Shown: positions 56,471-64,000, numbered from the stretch's first letter. The stretch is 64,000 nt of DNA from Helicobacter bilis (GCF_001999985.1 NZ_CP019645.1:124001-188000); one strand, 5' to 3'. Notes: generated from the letters alone by a model not told the origin. Program-made: numbers and translations.

Positions 56471-56725
56471 ATGAAAACTATTTTTTATATATGCAATGTA
56501 ATGCAAAATGATTATTCAATGCAGATTTTAAAAAAGCTATTTTGTGAAAAGGATATTATTTTTTGCTTATCAGTGCTTTACCCAACATATCAAAAAGAAT
56601 CAGCACAAAAGCTTAACGAGCTAATAGAAAACGAGTTAGCAAAGACAAGGGCAGAATCTCAAAATATAGATATATTAGAGATAACACAAGAACATTTAAA
56701 AAGCGTATTGCTAGACAAGGAGTAA
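56471..56725 (+). CDS. Hypothetical small protein (84 aa)
   Basis: 84 residues, starting MKTIFYICNVMQNDYSMQIL. AAAGGGGGGAG lies directly before the ATG. Ten bp after the previous gene and five bp before the next. Not recognised. Confidence 0.6.
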   Translation: MKTIFYICNVMQNDYSMQILKKLFCEKDIIFCLSVLYPTYQKESAQKLNELIENELAKTRAESQNIDILEITQEHLKSVLLDKE

Positions 56726-56730
56726 AAGAC

Positions 56731-57069
56731 ATGAAAACAAAAATACAAATTATTGATTGTTTTGTAGCAGAACAATTACAAGGCGAATATTACAGCGGAT
56801 TTACACGCAGTAGAGTTTTTGTAAGCATAAGTTTAAAAGACATGATTAACTATCTAGCAAAGACATACAAAGAAGCGGAGCTAGACAGCAGAGACAGCAA
56901 AAAAAGAATATACGAACATTTTACAAGCGGTAATAATCGTATATTTTTAGACAGCAAAGACAGCGACATAACAGAACTAACAATCCATAAAGAAAAAATG
57001 TTAGTTAATGATAAAAACGAATTTTCATCACTTGAATTTTACAAAGCCGATGAAATCGTAGAAATATAG
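56731..57069 (+). CDS. Hypothetical protein (112 aa), possibly 5' part of a broken gene
   Basis: 112 residues starting MKTKIQIIDCFVAEQLQGEY, with FTRSRVFVSISLKDMINYL. The frame ends IVEI*, while the next phase at once continues SESETDSSIDTNMQETQEAE (57068-57277) without a start of its own. So it may be the N-terminus of a larger protein interrupted by a frameshift. AAGGAGTAAAAGAC precedes the ATG. Confidence 0.55.
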   Translation: MKTKIQIIDCFVAEQLQGEYYSGFTRSRVFVSISLKDMINYLAKTYKEAELDSRDSKKRIYEHFTSGNNRIFLDSKDSDITELTIHKEKMLVNDKNEFSSLEFYKADEIVEI

Positions 57070-57277
57070 TGAAAGTGAAACAGATTCTAGCATAGATACA
57101 AATATGCAAGAAACACAAGAAGCAGAAACAGAGTCAACAGAAGCAGAAATACAAACAGACTTTAATGCAGAAAACACAGAATCTAGCATTAAAGACAATG
57201 AAACACAATTAGATAAAGCAGAGTTTGAAGCAAACACAGAAAACAAATATATAAACGAAATGCAATCTATTATCTAA
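57068..57277 (+). pseudogene. Acidic reading-frame fragment without own start
   Basis: A 70-codon stretch rich in Glu, Thr, Gln and Asn (SESETDSSIDTNMQETQ ... EFEANTENKYINEM) in a phase between the frames at 56731 and 57318. It has no ribosome site. It reads naturally as a linker joining them, implying two +1 indels in one ancestral gene. Confidence 0.4.
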
Positions 57278-57317
57278 AGAAGCTAATATCACAGATAAAG
57301 ACACAATAGAAAAGATT

Positions 57318-57824
57318 ATGTGTTTAAAAGATGATATAAGCAAACATGTTAAACTTATAGAATCGTTGCATAATGAGAAAGAAGCAAAAATAGAATTTGA
57401 AAAGATTTTTAAATTACATTTTATAGATATTGCAATGACATATCCACAAGCATATAATGGGATAGCAAATAATCAAATATTAAAAGAAAAATTAAAAGAA
57501 GTAATCTTTGAAGCAATCAAACAAGAAAACACAGAATCTATTGCAAGAAAAGATTTTTCTAACAAAGCTTTACAGAACACAGAATCTAAACAAGAACTAG
57601 ATTTAAAAGCTAAAAAGAAATCATTGCTAACTTTTAGCATGAAAGATATATCTTTATCGCATAAACAGCATAAAAGCCTTACAGACTACAAGCATATAGA
57701 TAGCTTTAATAGTGTAATTGAAAAAAGGGTTATAAAGGCAGTCCACCAAAAGCGAAAGCTAAAAGCGGGGCGAAGCGGGGCTAAAAACACCACGCAACCC
57801 AGCCCCACCCAAGTTTTTTTGTAA
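57318..57824 (+). CDS. Hypothetical protein (168 aa), likely 3' part of a broken gene
   Basis: The frame is open upstream to about 57280 (LLSKEANITDKDTIEKI before the ATG), so 57318 may not be the true start. Helical, Lys-rich, ending in the basic tail KAVHQKRKLKAGRSGAKN. The last codons lie in a 36-bp repeat shared with 58448. No good ribosome site. Not recognised. Confidence 0.5.
   Translation: MCLKDDISKHVKLIESLHNEKEAKIEFEKIFKLHFIDIAMTYPQAYNGIANNQILKEKLKEVIFEAIKQENTESIARKDFSNKALQNTESKQELDLKAKKKSLLTFSMKDISLSHKQHKSLTDYKHIDSFNSVIEKRVIKAVHQKRKLKAGRSGAKNTTQPSPTQVFL
57783..57818 (+). repeat. 36-bp direct repeat, copy 1
   Basis: Identical to 58448-58483. GC-rich core (ACCACGCAACCCAGCCCC) ending AAGTTTTT. 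Here GGGGCT (57777-57782) can pair with AGCCCC (57801-57806), followed by a T7 run, so it may act as a terminator. Confidence 0.75.
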
Positions 57825-57858
57825 AAGTTGAAGTGTTATGCTACAATAATTTAAAATA

Positions 57859-57881
57859 TTTTATGATAAATTATCATAAAA
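57859..57881. repeat. Perfect palindrome TTTTATGAT-n5-ATCATAAAA
   Basis: Nine-base arms with a 5-bp centre, 26 bp before the gene at 57908. Same half-site as in the arrays beside parA, so a probable operator of the partition RHH protein. Confidence 0.6.
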
Positions 57882-57907
57882 AATACATTAATAAAAAGGA
57901 TTAGGAC

Positions 57908-58426
57908 ATGAAAACAATAATTGAAAGAATTGAAAATGAAATAATAGATAGGATAAAGTCTTTGCAAATCCACCTTGATGATGAGCTTATATTTTGTGAA
58001 TTGACAGCAAGCGAACAAGAGAAAATCGTTGAAAATATCAAGCAGGAGCTAAAAAAACTAGAGAATCTGGTATTGCAAAATATACACCAAGAGATTAGTT
58101 GGCAAGAGATTGAAAAGACACAAGAATACCAAGATGAAATGGAGAGAGTTGAAAGGCTTGAAAGAATGGAGGAGTTTCAATTAGAAATGTGGAAAGAAAC
58201 AGATGAAGCACAGGATACAAATCCAAAAATTAAGCTAAATCTTATTACAAGAATAGCAGATGAAGCTTTAATAATGGCAAGAAAAATGCTAAATGAGAGA
58301 GGATATACCCATGCTATCGTTTCTAATGTTAATGAGAGTATGCAAATAGTGCGAAATGATAAAAAACAAGAAATTATTACATACAACATTAATGCAAAAA
58401 CAAAAGCAGGGCAAAGCGAGAGCTAA
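57908..58426 (+). CDS. Hypothetical coiled-coil protein (172 aa)
   Basis: 172 residues. Glu/Lys-rich helical N-terminus (TIIERIENEIIDRIKSLQ), a QEMERVERLERMEEF-like coiled coil, and a C-terminal module HAIVSNVNESMQIV shared with the protein at 55466. AAAAAGGATTAGGAC precedes the ATG. A palindromic operator-like site lies just upstream, suggesting partition-linked regulation. Confidence 0.6.
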   Translation: MKTIIERIENEIIDRIKSLQIHLDDELIFCELTASEQEKIVENIKQELKKLENLVLQNIHQEISWQEIEKTQEYQDEMERVERLERMEEFQLEMWKETDEAQDTNPKIKLNLITRIADEALIMARKMLNERGYTHAIVSNVNESMQIVRNDKKQEIITYNINAKTKAGQSES

Positions 58427-58447
58427 AAGCGGAGCGGAAGCAGGGCG

Positions 58448-58483
58448 AAAAACACCACGCAACCCAGCCCCACCCAAGTTTTT
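58448..58483 (+). repeat. 36-bp direct repeat, copy 2
   Basis: Exact copy of 57783-57818, just after the stop of the 172-residue protein. The upstream pairing segment is less conserved, so hairpin strength differs. Two copies after two consecutive genes suggest duplication of a gene-plus-terminator unit. Confidence 0.75.
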
Positions 58484-58500
58484 GTGAGTAGGTAAAAGTA

Positions 58501-58540
58501 TTTTATGATATTTTATAATCTTTTATGATTAATTATCATA
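58501..58540 (+). repeat. 10-bp-period repeat array upstream of parA (candidate centromere/operator)
   Basis: TTTTATGAT at 58501, TTTTATAAT at 58511, TTTTATGAT at 58521, then inverted ATCATAA near 58534. One helical turn apart, as in the operators bound by ParG/Omega-type ribbon-helix-helix proteins of type Ib partition systems. Confidence 0.65.
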
Positions 58541-58663
58541 AATAGACATGATTTAAAATAGATAATAGTGTTTTAAGATTAAAAATGTTGTTTTAATGTT
58601 AAAGATGATATTTTGCGTTAAAATAATGTTTTTAACATTGTATTTCATATTAAAGGATATATA

Positions 58664-59323
58664 ATGATTATTGCAATAGCAAATGAGAAAGGCGGAAGTG
58701 GTAAAACTACTTTAAGTGTGAATCTAGCTATACAATTTAGCATGGATAAAAAGGAAGTGTTATTGTTAGATACAGACCCACAAAGAAGCAGTGAAGCTTT
58801 TTGTAATGTGAGGACTAATGAGAATAAAGATTTAACTTTTCATTGCTTATCAAAGATAGGCGACTCATTAGCAAAAGAAGTGAAAAGCTTAGAATCTAAA
58901 TATGATATTATCATTATAGATACAGGCGGTAGAGATTCTAAAGAAATGCGATTAGCTTTGATTGTAGCAGATATTGTATTAATACCGCTTATCCCTAGTC
59001 AATATGATATTATGGTGTTAAGCAAGATGAATGAGATATACGAACAAGCTAGAGTGTTTAACGAGAAGTCAAAAGCTTATATCATCGTTACAAAAGCTAG
59101 TCCTAACCCATTCTTACAAAAAAAGGTGGATAATCTAAAAACATATATTAGAGAACAAAAATTAGAGAATTTGTCTTTAATGGATTCAGTAATATATGAG
59201 AGAGAAGCATATAGAAATGCAGTAGAATATGGCATAGGAATAACTGAATTTTGCAATAAAAGTGATAAGGCATATACAGATTTTATGAATCTGTATAAAG
59301 AAATATGCAAGAGTATGAAATAA
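58664..59323 (+). CDS. parA: ParA-type partition ATPase (type Ib-like)
   Basis: 219 residues. Deviant Walker A EKGGSGKTT (8-16), Walker A' LLLDTDPQ, DTGGRDS. The short length and lack of an N-terminal HTH place it with type Ib ParA proteins, which pair with a small ribbon-helix-helix partner that binds the centromere. AAAGGATATATA before the ATG. Flanked by 10-bp-period arrays on both sides. Moves or retains the element at division. Confidence 0.9.
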   Translation: MIIAIANEKGGSGKTTLSVNLAIQFSMDKKEVLLLDTDPQRSSEAFCNVRTNENKDLTFHCLSKIGDSLAKEVKSLESKYDIIIIDTGGRDSKEMRLALIVADIVLIPLIPSQYDIMVLSKMNEIYEQARVFNEKSKAYIIVTKASPNPFLQKKVDNLKTYIREQKLENLSLMDSVIYEREAYRNAVEYGIGITEFCNKSDKAYTDFMNLYKEICKSMK

Positions 59324-59390
59324 ATTATAATAAATTATGTTGATTTATAATAAAATATTATAATTTATCATGATTTATCATAAATTATGA
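59323..59390 (+). repeat. 10-bp-period repeat array downstream of parA
   Basis: AAATTATAAT and AAATTATGTT near 59324-59342, and ATTTATCAT at 59363 and 59373 followed by AATTATGA. Same half-site (ATCAT/ATGAT) as the upstream array; lies before the genes encoding the partner proteins, a likely operator/centromere. Confidence 0.6.
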
Positions 59391-59402
59391 GAAAGGATAT
59401 AC

Positions 59403-59612
59403 ATGACCTTAATAGTCGAAAATGTAAAAAAAGAATATGTAGAGGCATTTAAGGGGTTATCTAGTGGTGTTAAAGCCAACATGAAAGTATTTGTAGAATA
59501 TAATAATACAAATGATAATCTCACAAAAAATGACTATACAGATGAGTTGAAACAAGAAGTGTTAGTAGATAAAACACAAAACAACACAAATGAAAGGATA
59601 GACAATGTTTAA
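59403..59612 (+). CDS. Hypothetical small protein (69 aa)
   Basis: 69 residues starting MTLIVENVKKEYVEAFKGLS, helical at the N-terminus, then Asn/Thr-rich. GAGAAAGGATATAC precedes the ATG. The next gene overlaps by 8 bp. In position it could be a centromere-binding partner, but no RHH pattern is clear. Confidence 0.6.
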   Translation: MTLIVENVKKEYVEAFKGLSSGVKANMKVFVEYNNTNDNLTKNDYTDELKQEVLVDKTQNNTNERIDNV

Positions 59613-59895
59613 AAAAGTGAATCTAAAACAAAAAGCAGAAAATATAGATTCTGATAAATTACAAGAATTTATCAATAATGCAAGTGGCAGTGAGCCTACT
59701 AGAAAAATAGGTGGCGTGAAAAAAGGTATGATTCTAAAAGATGAGAAAGACAAAAGAGTAAAAAGAATAACGCTTTATCTCACACAAGAAGAGTATGAGT
59801 ATATAGAAAATATTGCTAAATCATATAGAATGACAACAACAGAATACTCAAGGACTAAGCTTTTAACAGATGATAAGCCAATAGAGATTATTTAA
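59605..59895 (+). CDS. Ribbon-helix-helix protein, probable partition partner
   Basis: 96 residues. The C-terminal half, KRITLYLTQEEYEYIENIAK then SYRMTTTEYSRTKLL, fits a beta strand followed by two helices of the CopG/ParG fold. The basic, disordered N-terminus is like ParG tails that stimulate ParA. GAAAGGATAGACA precedes the ATG. Downstream of parA, hence the likely DNA-binding component. Confidence 0.7.
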   Translation: MFKKVNLKQKAENIDSDKLQEFINNASGSEPTRKIGGVKKGMILKDEKDKRVKRITLYLTQEEYEYIENIAKSYRMTTTEYSRTKLLTDDKPIEII

Positions 59896-59912
59896 GAAAT
59901 AAAGGACAAAAA

Positions 59913-60103
59913 ATGGAGACAAGGAAAAAAATAAAGGTGGCAGACCTAGAAAAGAACCTACATTTAATCGTAGCTTTAGAATTAACCAAGAATTGAAAGA
60001 ATTTTGCGAGAGCCTTGACAACACAAACCAATTTATTCAAGATTTAATTGTTAAAAGCAAGGAAACAAAGACCAGCCAAGTCTATTTTAAAGGCAAGTGC
60101 TAA
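59913..60103 (+). pseudogene. Frameshifted second ribbon-helix-helix-like gene
   Basis: The ATG at 59913 (after AAAGGACAAAAA) leads METRKK and then loses frame in an A7 tract (59925-59931). With eight A it would read KNKGGRPRKEPTFNRSF and RINQELKEFCESLDNTNQFI and end at 60103, an RHH-like protein of ~63 residues. May be slip-variable or inactive. Confidence 0.55.
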
Positions 60104-60442
60104 ATATCATACATTTTAGTGTTCAATACCTTTATTTTTATCATTTTGCAATGCGGTTTAGATTCTATTTTGGAATCTTTTGCAGTATCTTTTATAGAAT
60201 CTTTTTTAGCATAAATGTTATAACCATATTCCTTGTTGAGATAAGCCTTAAACACACTAATTTACCTTAGAATATCTATATTCAAATTGACAAATCTTAC
60301 CACATGAAGTAAGACTGATTAAACCTAATGGGAATCCAAATTTGTTTGCAATCTTATACTTCTTATGCGTATAATTTTATCACAAACACATTTTATAGTA
60401 TCATATTATAAAAATTTGTAAAAATTTATATATAGGCATTTT
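60104..60442. other. Intergenic region at right edge of the element
   Basis: AT-rich, with several AGATTCTA/GAATCTTTT words typical of the chromosome, so the element boundary lies near 60104-60150. No attachment repeat, tRNA or gene was found. Confidence 0.4.
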
Positions 60443-61492
60443 ATGTTATCCTACATTTTTAAGAGAATCTTTTTAGTTATACCTACCTTGCTTGGTATTA
60501 TCACGCTTAATTTTTTCATCATTCAGTTAGCACCCGGTGGTCCTGTGGAGCAAATGAGTGCGAGGCTTACAAATACTCTGCAAGGTGAGAGTAATGCTGG
60601 GAGTATAAGGCTATCAAGCTATCAAGGTGCAAAGGGGCTTGATTCTGCTCTCATTACGCAATTAAAGGAAATGTATGGCTTTGATAAGCCCATTTTAGAG
60701 AGATTTTTTATCATGCTGAAAAATTATATGCGATTTGATTTTGGAGAGAGTTTTTATAGGGAGGCTCGTGTGCTTGATATTATTAAAGAAAAGCTGCCTG
60801 TATCAATCACACTTGGAATCTTTAGCACACTCATTATCTATCTTATAAGCATTCCGCTTGGCATTATTAAAGCGTTATATAGCAATAGCCCATTTGATAC
60901 TTTTACTAGTGTTTGCATTACGCTTTTGTATTCTATCCCGCCGTTTTTGTTTGCTATTTTGCTAATTGTCCTATTTGCTGGAGGGAGTTTTTGGGATATA
61001 TTTCCACTGAAAGATTTAGTTAGTCAAAATTTTCATGAGATGGGTTTGTGGGATAAGATAAAAGATCTTTTATGGCATATTACTCTGCCGCTTATTTGCA
61101 TTTGTGTTGGCGGGTTTGCAAGTCTTACTCTACTTGTTAAAAACTCATTTCTTGATGAGATAAATAAGGGTTATGTGCTACTTGCAAGAAGTAAGGGGGC
61201 AAGCAATATGCGTGTGTTGTATCTGCATATATTTCGCAATGCCATGCTGTTACTTATTACGCTTTTCCCTGCTACTTTTATTGGTATGTTTTTTAGCTCT
61301 AATCTGTTGATAGAGATTATTTTTAATCTCGATGGGCTTGGGCTGCTTGGCTATGACAGCGTGATTACTAGAGATTATCCTGTTGTATTTGGCACACTTT
61401 TTATTTTTACGCTTATTGGTTTATTTGCTAATATTATTGGCGACTTGCTTTATATGGTTGTTGATCCGCGTATAGATTTTGATAAGGCGTAG
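60443..61492 (+). CDS. yejB: YejB-type peptide ABC transporter permease
   Basis: 349 residues, six membrane helices. Very similar to E. coli YejB throughout: VIPTLLGIITLNFFIIQLAP, GFDKPILERFF, FDFGESFYR, LPVSITLGIFSTLIIYL, SIPPFLFAILLIVLFAGGSF, the EAA-like loop LLARSKGASNMRVLYLHIFR, and the C-terminal VVDPRIDFD. Imports oligopeptides or microcin C-like compounds in enterobacteria. The partner genes yejA, yejE and yejF are not in this window after it; the next gene is yigZ. Confidence 0.9.
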   Translation: MLSYIFKRIFLVIPTLLGIITLNFFIIQLAPGGPVEQMSARLTNTLQGESNAGSIRLSSYQGAKGLDSALITQLKEMYGFDKPILERFFIMLKNYMRFDFGESFYREARVLDIIKEKLPVSITLGIFSTLIIYLISIPLGIIKALYSNSPFDTFTSVCITLLYSIPPFLFAILLIVLFAGGSFWDIFPLKDLVSQNFHEMGLWDKIKDLLWHITLPLICICVGGFASLTLLVKNSFLDEINKGYVLLARSKGASNMRVLYLHIFRNAMLLLITLFPATFIGMFFSSNLLIEIIFNLDGLGLLGYDSVITRDYPVVFGTLFIFTLIGLFANIIGDLLYMVVDPRIDFDKA

Positions 61493-61508
61493 ATTCTAAA
61501 GGATAATA

Positions 61509-62198
61509 ATGCAGTATTTTATCTATCAAGAAAACACAGCACAATCTAAAGAAGAGATAATTTTTGAATGTAAAGGCTCAAAGTTTATAGCCTTGCTTTT
61601 CCCACTTGATATAGCTACAAATACAACTCTAGATTCTAATCAAATATTAAGAAATGACATATTAGCAAAGCTTCAAGCCGCACATAAAAAAGCAGTGCAT
61701 TTTGTATGGGCGTTTAGAATCTTAAATGAATATCAGCAAATAATAGAGGGCAGTAGTGATGATGGCGAACCTAAAGGGAGTGCTGGAGTGCCTATGCTTG
61801 AAGTCTTGCGTGGTAAAGGCTTAATCAATATCTTTTGTGTTTGCATACGCTATTTTGGTGGCACAAAGCTTGGCGTTGGGGGATTAGTAAGGGCATATAC
61901 ACAAGCGACATTGCAAACTATCACTTTAGCTGAAAATCTAGGACAAATCCTGCCCTATCAAGCTAAAGATACCATAAGCATTCATGTAAAAAGCAGTGCG
62001 TATAATAAAATCCTGCATTTAGCTACACAACATCAACTTGAAGTGATTGATAGAGAGTTTCTACAAACTAGCATTACCTTGCAACTACAAGGGAGTGCTA
62101 CAAATTTAGAAAATTTTTCAAAAGAGTATAAGAATCTTTATTATGATAGTATATGTCATAAAATGCAACATATTGGCAAATGCATTAACGCATTATAA
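61509..62198 (+). CDS. yigZ: YigZ/IMPACT family protein
   Basis: 229 residues. SSDDGEPKGSAGVPMLEVLR and RYFGGTKLGVGGLVRAYTQA are the UPF0029/IMPACT signature; a C-terminal DUF1949-like domain follows. Role uncertain; linked to translation or stress in other organisms. AAAGGATAATA precedes the ATG, 16 bp after yejB, so probably in one transcript. Confidence 0.92.
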   Translation: MQYFIYQENTAQSKEEIIFECKGSKFIALLFPLDIATNTTLDSNQILRNDILAKLQAAHKKAVHFVWAFRILNEYQQIIEGSSDDGEPKGSAGVPMLEVLRGKGLINIFCVCIRYFGGTKLGVGGLVRAYTQATLQTITLAENLGQILPYQAKDTISIHVKSSAYNKILHLATQHQLEVIDREFLQTSITLQLQGSATNLENFSKEYKNLYYDSICHKMQHIGKCINAL

Positions 62199-62220
62199 TA
62201 TATAGAATCTTCTTAGTCCC

Positions 62221-63033
62221 CTATTCATAACTCTTCGATATTTCTGCAAAAATAGATTCTACATTCTTAATATAATCACTACTCATAGGGTTAATAAGAA
62301 TGACTTTAGCCCCCATAGTCTTTGCAAGTGTTGCTATATCTTTATTATTACTTTCTGCAAAGACTTTTTTAATCCCTGCTTTTTTACCAAAGTCAGCAAG
62401 ACTTAGAATCTCTTTCATGCCATAGGTTTTTCCATGTTGCTCTAGGGCATGCTCTATTAATCCATATTCAGCAGCTGCTTCATCAAATAATGGGTGAAAG
62501 ACTATGAAGTCTTTATGTGGCATTTTCTCTAAATGCGATTTTATTTTCCGCTCTAAAATCTCTAATGCATGGTATATTTCCTTTGCATTTTCAGTGTAGA
62601 AACTTGCATTTTGCGGATCTTTTGAAGCTAATGCAATGGTAATAATGTTTGTAATCTCTCTAGCATTCTCGATACTAAGCCATAGGTGCATTTGATCCTT
62701 TTTGTTTAAGTCTTCATGCAGCATTACAATTTCTAGTATATTTTGCTGTTTATTTGCCTTTAGAATCTTTGGTAGCCATATATTTTCAAAAGGCATGCCT
62801 ATACCGATAAATATATCGCTATTTGCTAGAGTTTGCATGTCTTTAAAGCTTGGTTCATAAGTCTCTGCATTTTTATTTTGTGGCACGATGATGTGAATAT
62901 CTGCCCTAGATTTTGCGATCCCTTGCACGAAAAAAGAAAGTGGTGGGATACTCACACTTACTTGTAATTTCTTTGCGTATAAAAGATGACACACGCTACA
63001 CATTGTGATAATAACAATTAAAAACTTTTTCAT
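62221..63033 (-). CDS. znuA: Zinc ABC transporter substrate-binding protein
   Basis: 270 residues with a signal peptide (MKKFLIVIITMCSVCHLLYA). Cluster A-I fold: VSIPPLSFFVQGIA, ETYEPSFKDMQTLANSDIFIGIG, MHLWLSIENA (His ligand), FIVFHPLFDEAAAEYGL (His), and VFAESNNKDIATLAKTMG (Glu). Captures Zn2+ or Mn2+ in the periplasm. The His-rich loop of classical ZnuA is missing. No permease or ATPase gene is adjacent. Convergent with yigZ. Confidence 0.85.
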   Translation of the reverse strand: MKKFLIVIITMCSVCHLLYAKKLQVSVSIPPLSFFVQGIAKSRADIHIIVPQNKNAETYEPSFKDMQTLANSDIFIGIGMPFENIWLPKILKANKQQNILEIVMLHEDLNKKDQMHLWLSIENAREITNIITIALASKDPQNASFYTENAKEIYHALEILERKIKSHLEKMPHKDFIVFHPLFDEAAAEYGLIEHALEQHGKTYGMKEILSLADFGKKAGIKKVFAESNNKDIATLAKTMGAKVILINPMSSDYIKNVESIFAEISKSYE

Positions 63034-63067
63034 ACATAACCCCTAGACTTTCTACATGAATGGAATC

Positions 63068-63076
63068 TGCTATAAT
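63068..63076 (+). promoter_or_regulatory. Extended -10 promoter element for murG
   Basis: TGCTATAAT 42 bp before the murG start, the same extended -10 box as before the carbonic anhydrase-like gene. No clear -35. Confidence 0.45.
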
Positions 63077-63118
63077 ACTACAAAAATTAGAGATTCACAC
63101 ATAAAAACGGAGATTTAC

Positions 63119-64000
63119 ATGAATATAGCAATCACTGGGGGTGGCACAGGCGGACATTTAGCAATCGCAAGGGCATTGGGCGAAGAGTGCAAGAAGCAGG
63201 GTATCACTACACTCTATATAGGTGGGACAAAAGGGCAGGATAAGCAATGGTTTGATAATGAAAGCACACCTTTTACACATACTGCCTTTTTAGATTCTAT
63301 GCCGGTTGTTAATCAAAGCTTTTTTGGTAAATGGAGTGCGTTAGCAAAAAATATTACAGAATCTTTGAGTGCAAAAAAGCTTTTAAAAGAACATAATATT
63401 AATGCGTGTATTAGTGTCGGTGGATTTAGTGCAGCGACAGGGAGTTTTGGGGCGATTTTTAGCAGGATTCCATTTTTTATACATGAGCAAAATGCGTGTA
63501 TGGGATCGCTAAATAAGCTTTTAAAGCCATTTGCAAAAAGTTTTTTCTCAAGCTTTGAGTATCCTAATGTTACCCTTACGCCTTATCCTATTAATAGTGA
63601 TTTTTTTATGAAGCAAAGAGAGAGAGATACGCTTAAAACTATCGCCTTTTTTGGTGGCTCTCAAGGTGCAAAAGCGATTAATGAACTAGCATTAAATCTT
63701 GCCCCCTTACTTAAAGAGAAAAATATAAAAATCCTGCATCAAGCAGGAAAAATAGATTATGAAAACACTTATAAAGCCTATGTTGAAAAAGGCTTCAATT
63801 TAGCAGATTCTATGCAGGATTTTAAAAGTGGCAATAAGGATATATTTGTATTTGATTTTAGCAGGGATATGGCAGAACTTATGAATATGGCTGATTTTTG
63901 CATTAGTCGTGCTGGAGCATCAAGCCTTTGGGAACTTGTGAGCAATGGCTTACCCACACTTTTTATACCCTACCCATACGCAGCAAAAAATCATCAATAT
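63119..64000 (+). CDS. murG: UDP-GlcNAc:lipid I transferase MurG, 3' end beyond the window
   Basis: Adds GlcNAc to lipid I to make lipid II for peptidoglycan, at the inner face of the membrane. The ATG at 63119 follows ACGGAGATTTAC. 294 codons are visible and the frame is still open at 64000. ITGGGTGGHLAIARAL (N-terminal GGTGGH loop), SVGGFSAATGS, IHEQNACMG, FGGSQGAKAINE and SRAGASSLWELVSNGLPTLFIPYP are the family signatures. Confidence 0.96.
   Translation, partial: MNIAITGGGTGGHLAIARALGEECKKQGITTLYIGGTKGQDKQWFDNESTPFTHTAFLDSMPVVNQSFFGKWSALAKNITESLSAKKLLKEHNINACISVGGFSAATGSFGAIFSRIPFFIHEQNACMGSLNKLLKPFAKSFFSSFEYPNVTLTPYPINSDFFMKQRERDTLKTIAFFGGSQGAKAINELALNLAPLLKEKNIKILHQAGKIDYENTYKAYVEKGFNLADSMQDFKSGNKDIFVFDFSRDMAELMNMADFCISRAGASSLWELVSNGLPTLFIPYPYAAKNHQY

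Noticed and set aside
58501..59390. CRISPR-like array
   Set aside because: The repeats are 9-10 bp, contiguous and without unique spacers; they fit operator arrays instead.
50249..60442. Attachment-site direct repeats at the element ends
   Set aside because: I compared the two edges by eye and saw no shared repeat long enough to claim; there is also no integrase or tRNA.

Overview
The window looks like the chromosome of an enterohepatic-type Helicobacter (Campylobacterota). It is AT-rich and carries many mononucleotide G/C and T tracts of 12-14 bp, which are typical contingency loci of this genus. It also has a sigma-54 promoter in front of flgG, separate alpha and beta subunits of an iron-sulfur fumarase, tandem bacteriohemerythrins, an ArsS-like histidine kinase, and kdsA, waaF and lptE genes for a Gram-negative envelope. 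No rRNA, tRNA, CRISPR array, integrase or complete insertion sequence was seen. The species cannot be fixed from the sequence alone.

Left part (1-14.5 kb): a truncated conserved gene is followed by a T13-tract promoter driving a YaaW-like/GTPase fusion protein and a small membrane protein. An 8.8 kb minus-strand block (2.5-11.3 kb) then encodes pieces of a very large polyvalent protein of the phage/mobile-element effector type: ADP-ribosyltransferase-like, HExxH zincin-like and barnase/EndoU-like nuclease modules. The pieces are separated by two frameshifts and two insertions of palindromic repeat DNA. The block abuts the 3' remnant of an MBOAT acyltransferase whose SGNH-like partner is intact. 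A degenerate stretch with a G14 tract follows.

Core metabolism (14.5-33 kb): ilvC, ppc, a switched-off phase-variable secreted protein with two G tracts, tkt, a fumarase operon with two hemerythrins between its subunits, a SurA-like chaperone, ridA, a T14-tract-controlled outer-membrane protein, an extremely acidic microprotein, aguB, a gamma-class carbonic anhydrase homologue and flgG.

33-42 kb: a gene split by an A7 tract lies divergent to a tightly overlapped seven-gene operon: NYN protein, sugar epimerase, GT4 glycosyltransferase, radical SAM/SPASM protein, WG-repeat/methyltransferase fusion, histidine phosphatase, kinase/nucleotidyltransferase fusion. I do not recognise the pathway. Four-base overlaps and complementary chemistry suggest one modified, probably phosphorylated or nucleotide-linked, sugar product. 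This is the best candidate for an undescribed biosynthetic system here.

42-50 kb: a glycine-zipper protein, an orphan ArsS-like kinase, kdsA, a DUF4143-like ATPase, a TSUP permease, lptE, a di-heme cytochrome c peroxidase and waaF.

50.3-60.1 kb: a plasmid- or phage-plasmid-like element lies between waaF and yejB. It has winged-helix and HTH proteins, a DnaB-like ATPase, a run of small unknown genes, and a type Ib-like ParA/ribbon-helix-helix partition module flanked by 10-bp-period repeat arrays. The window closes with yejB, yigZ, znuA and the 5' part of murG.
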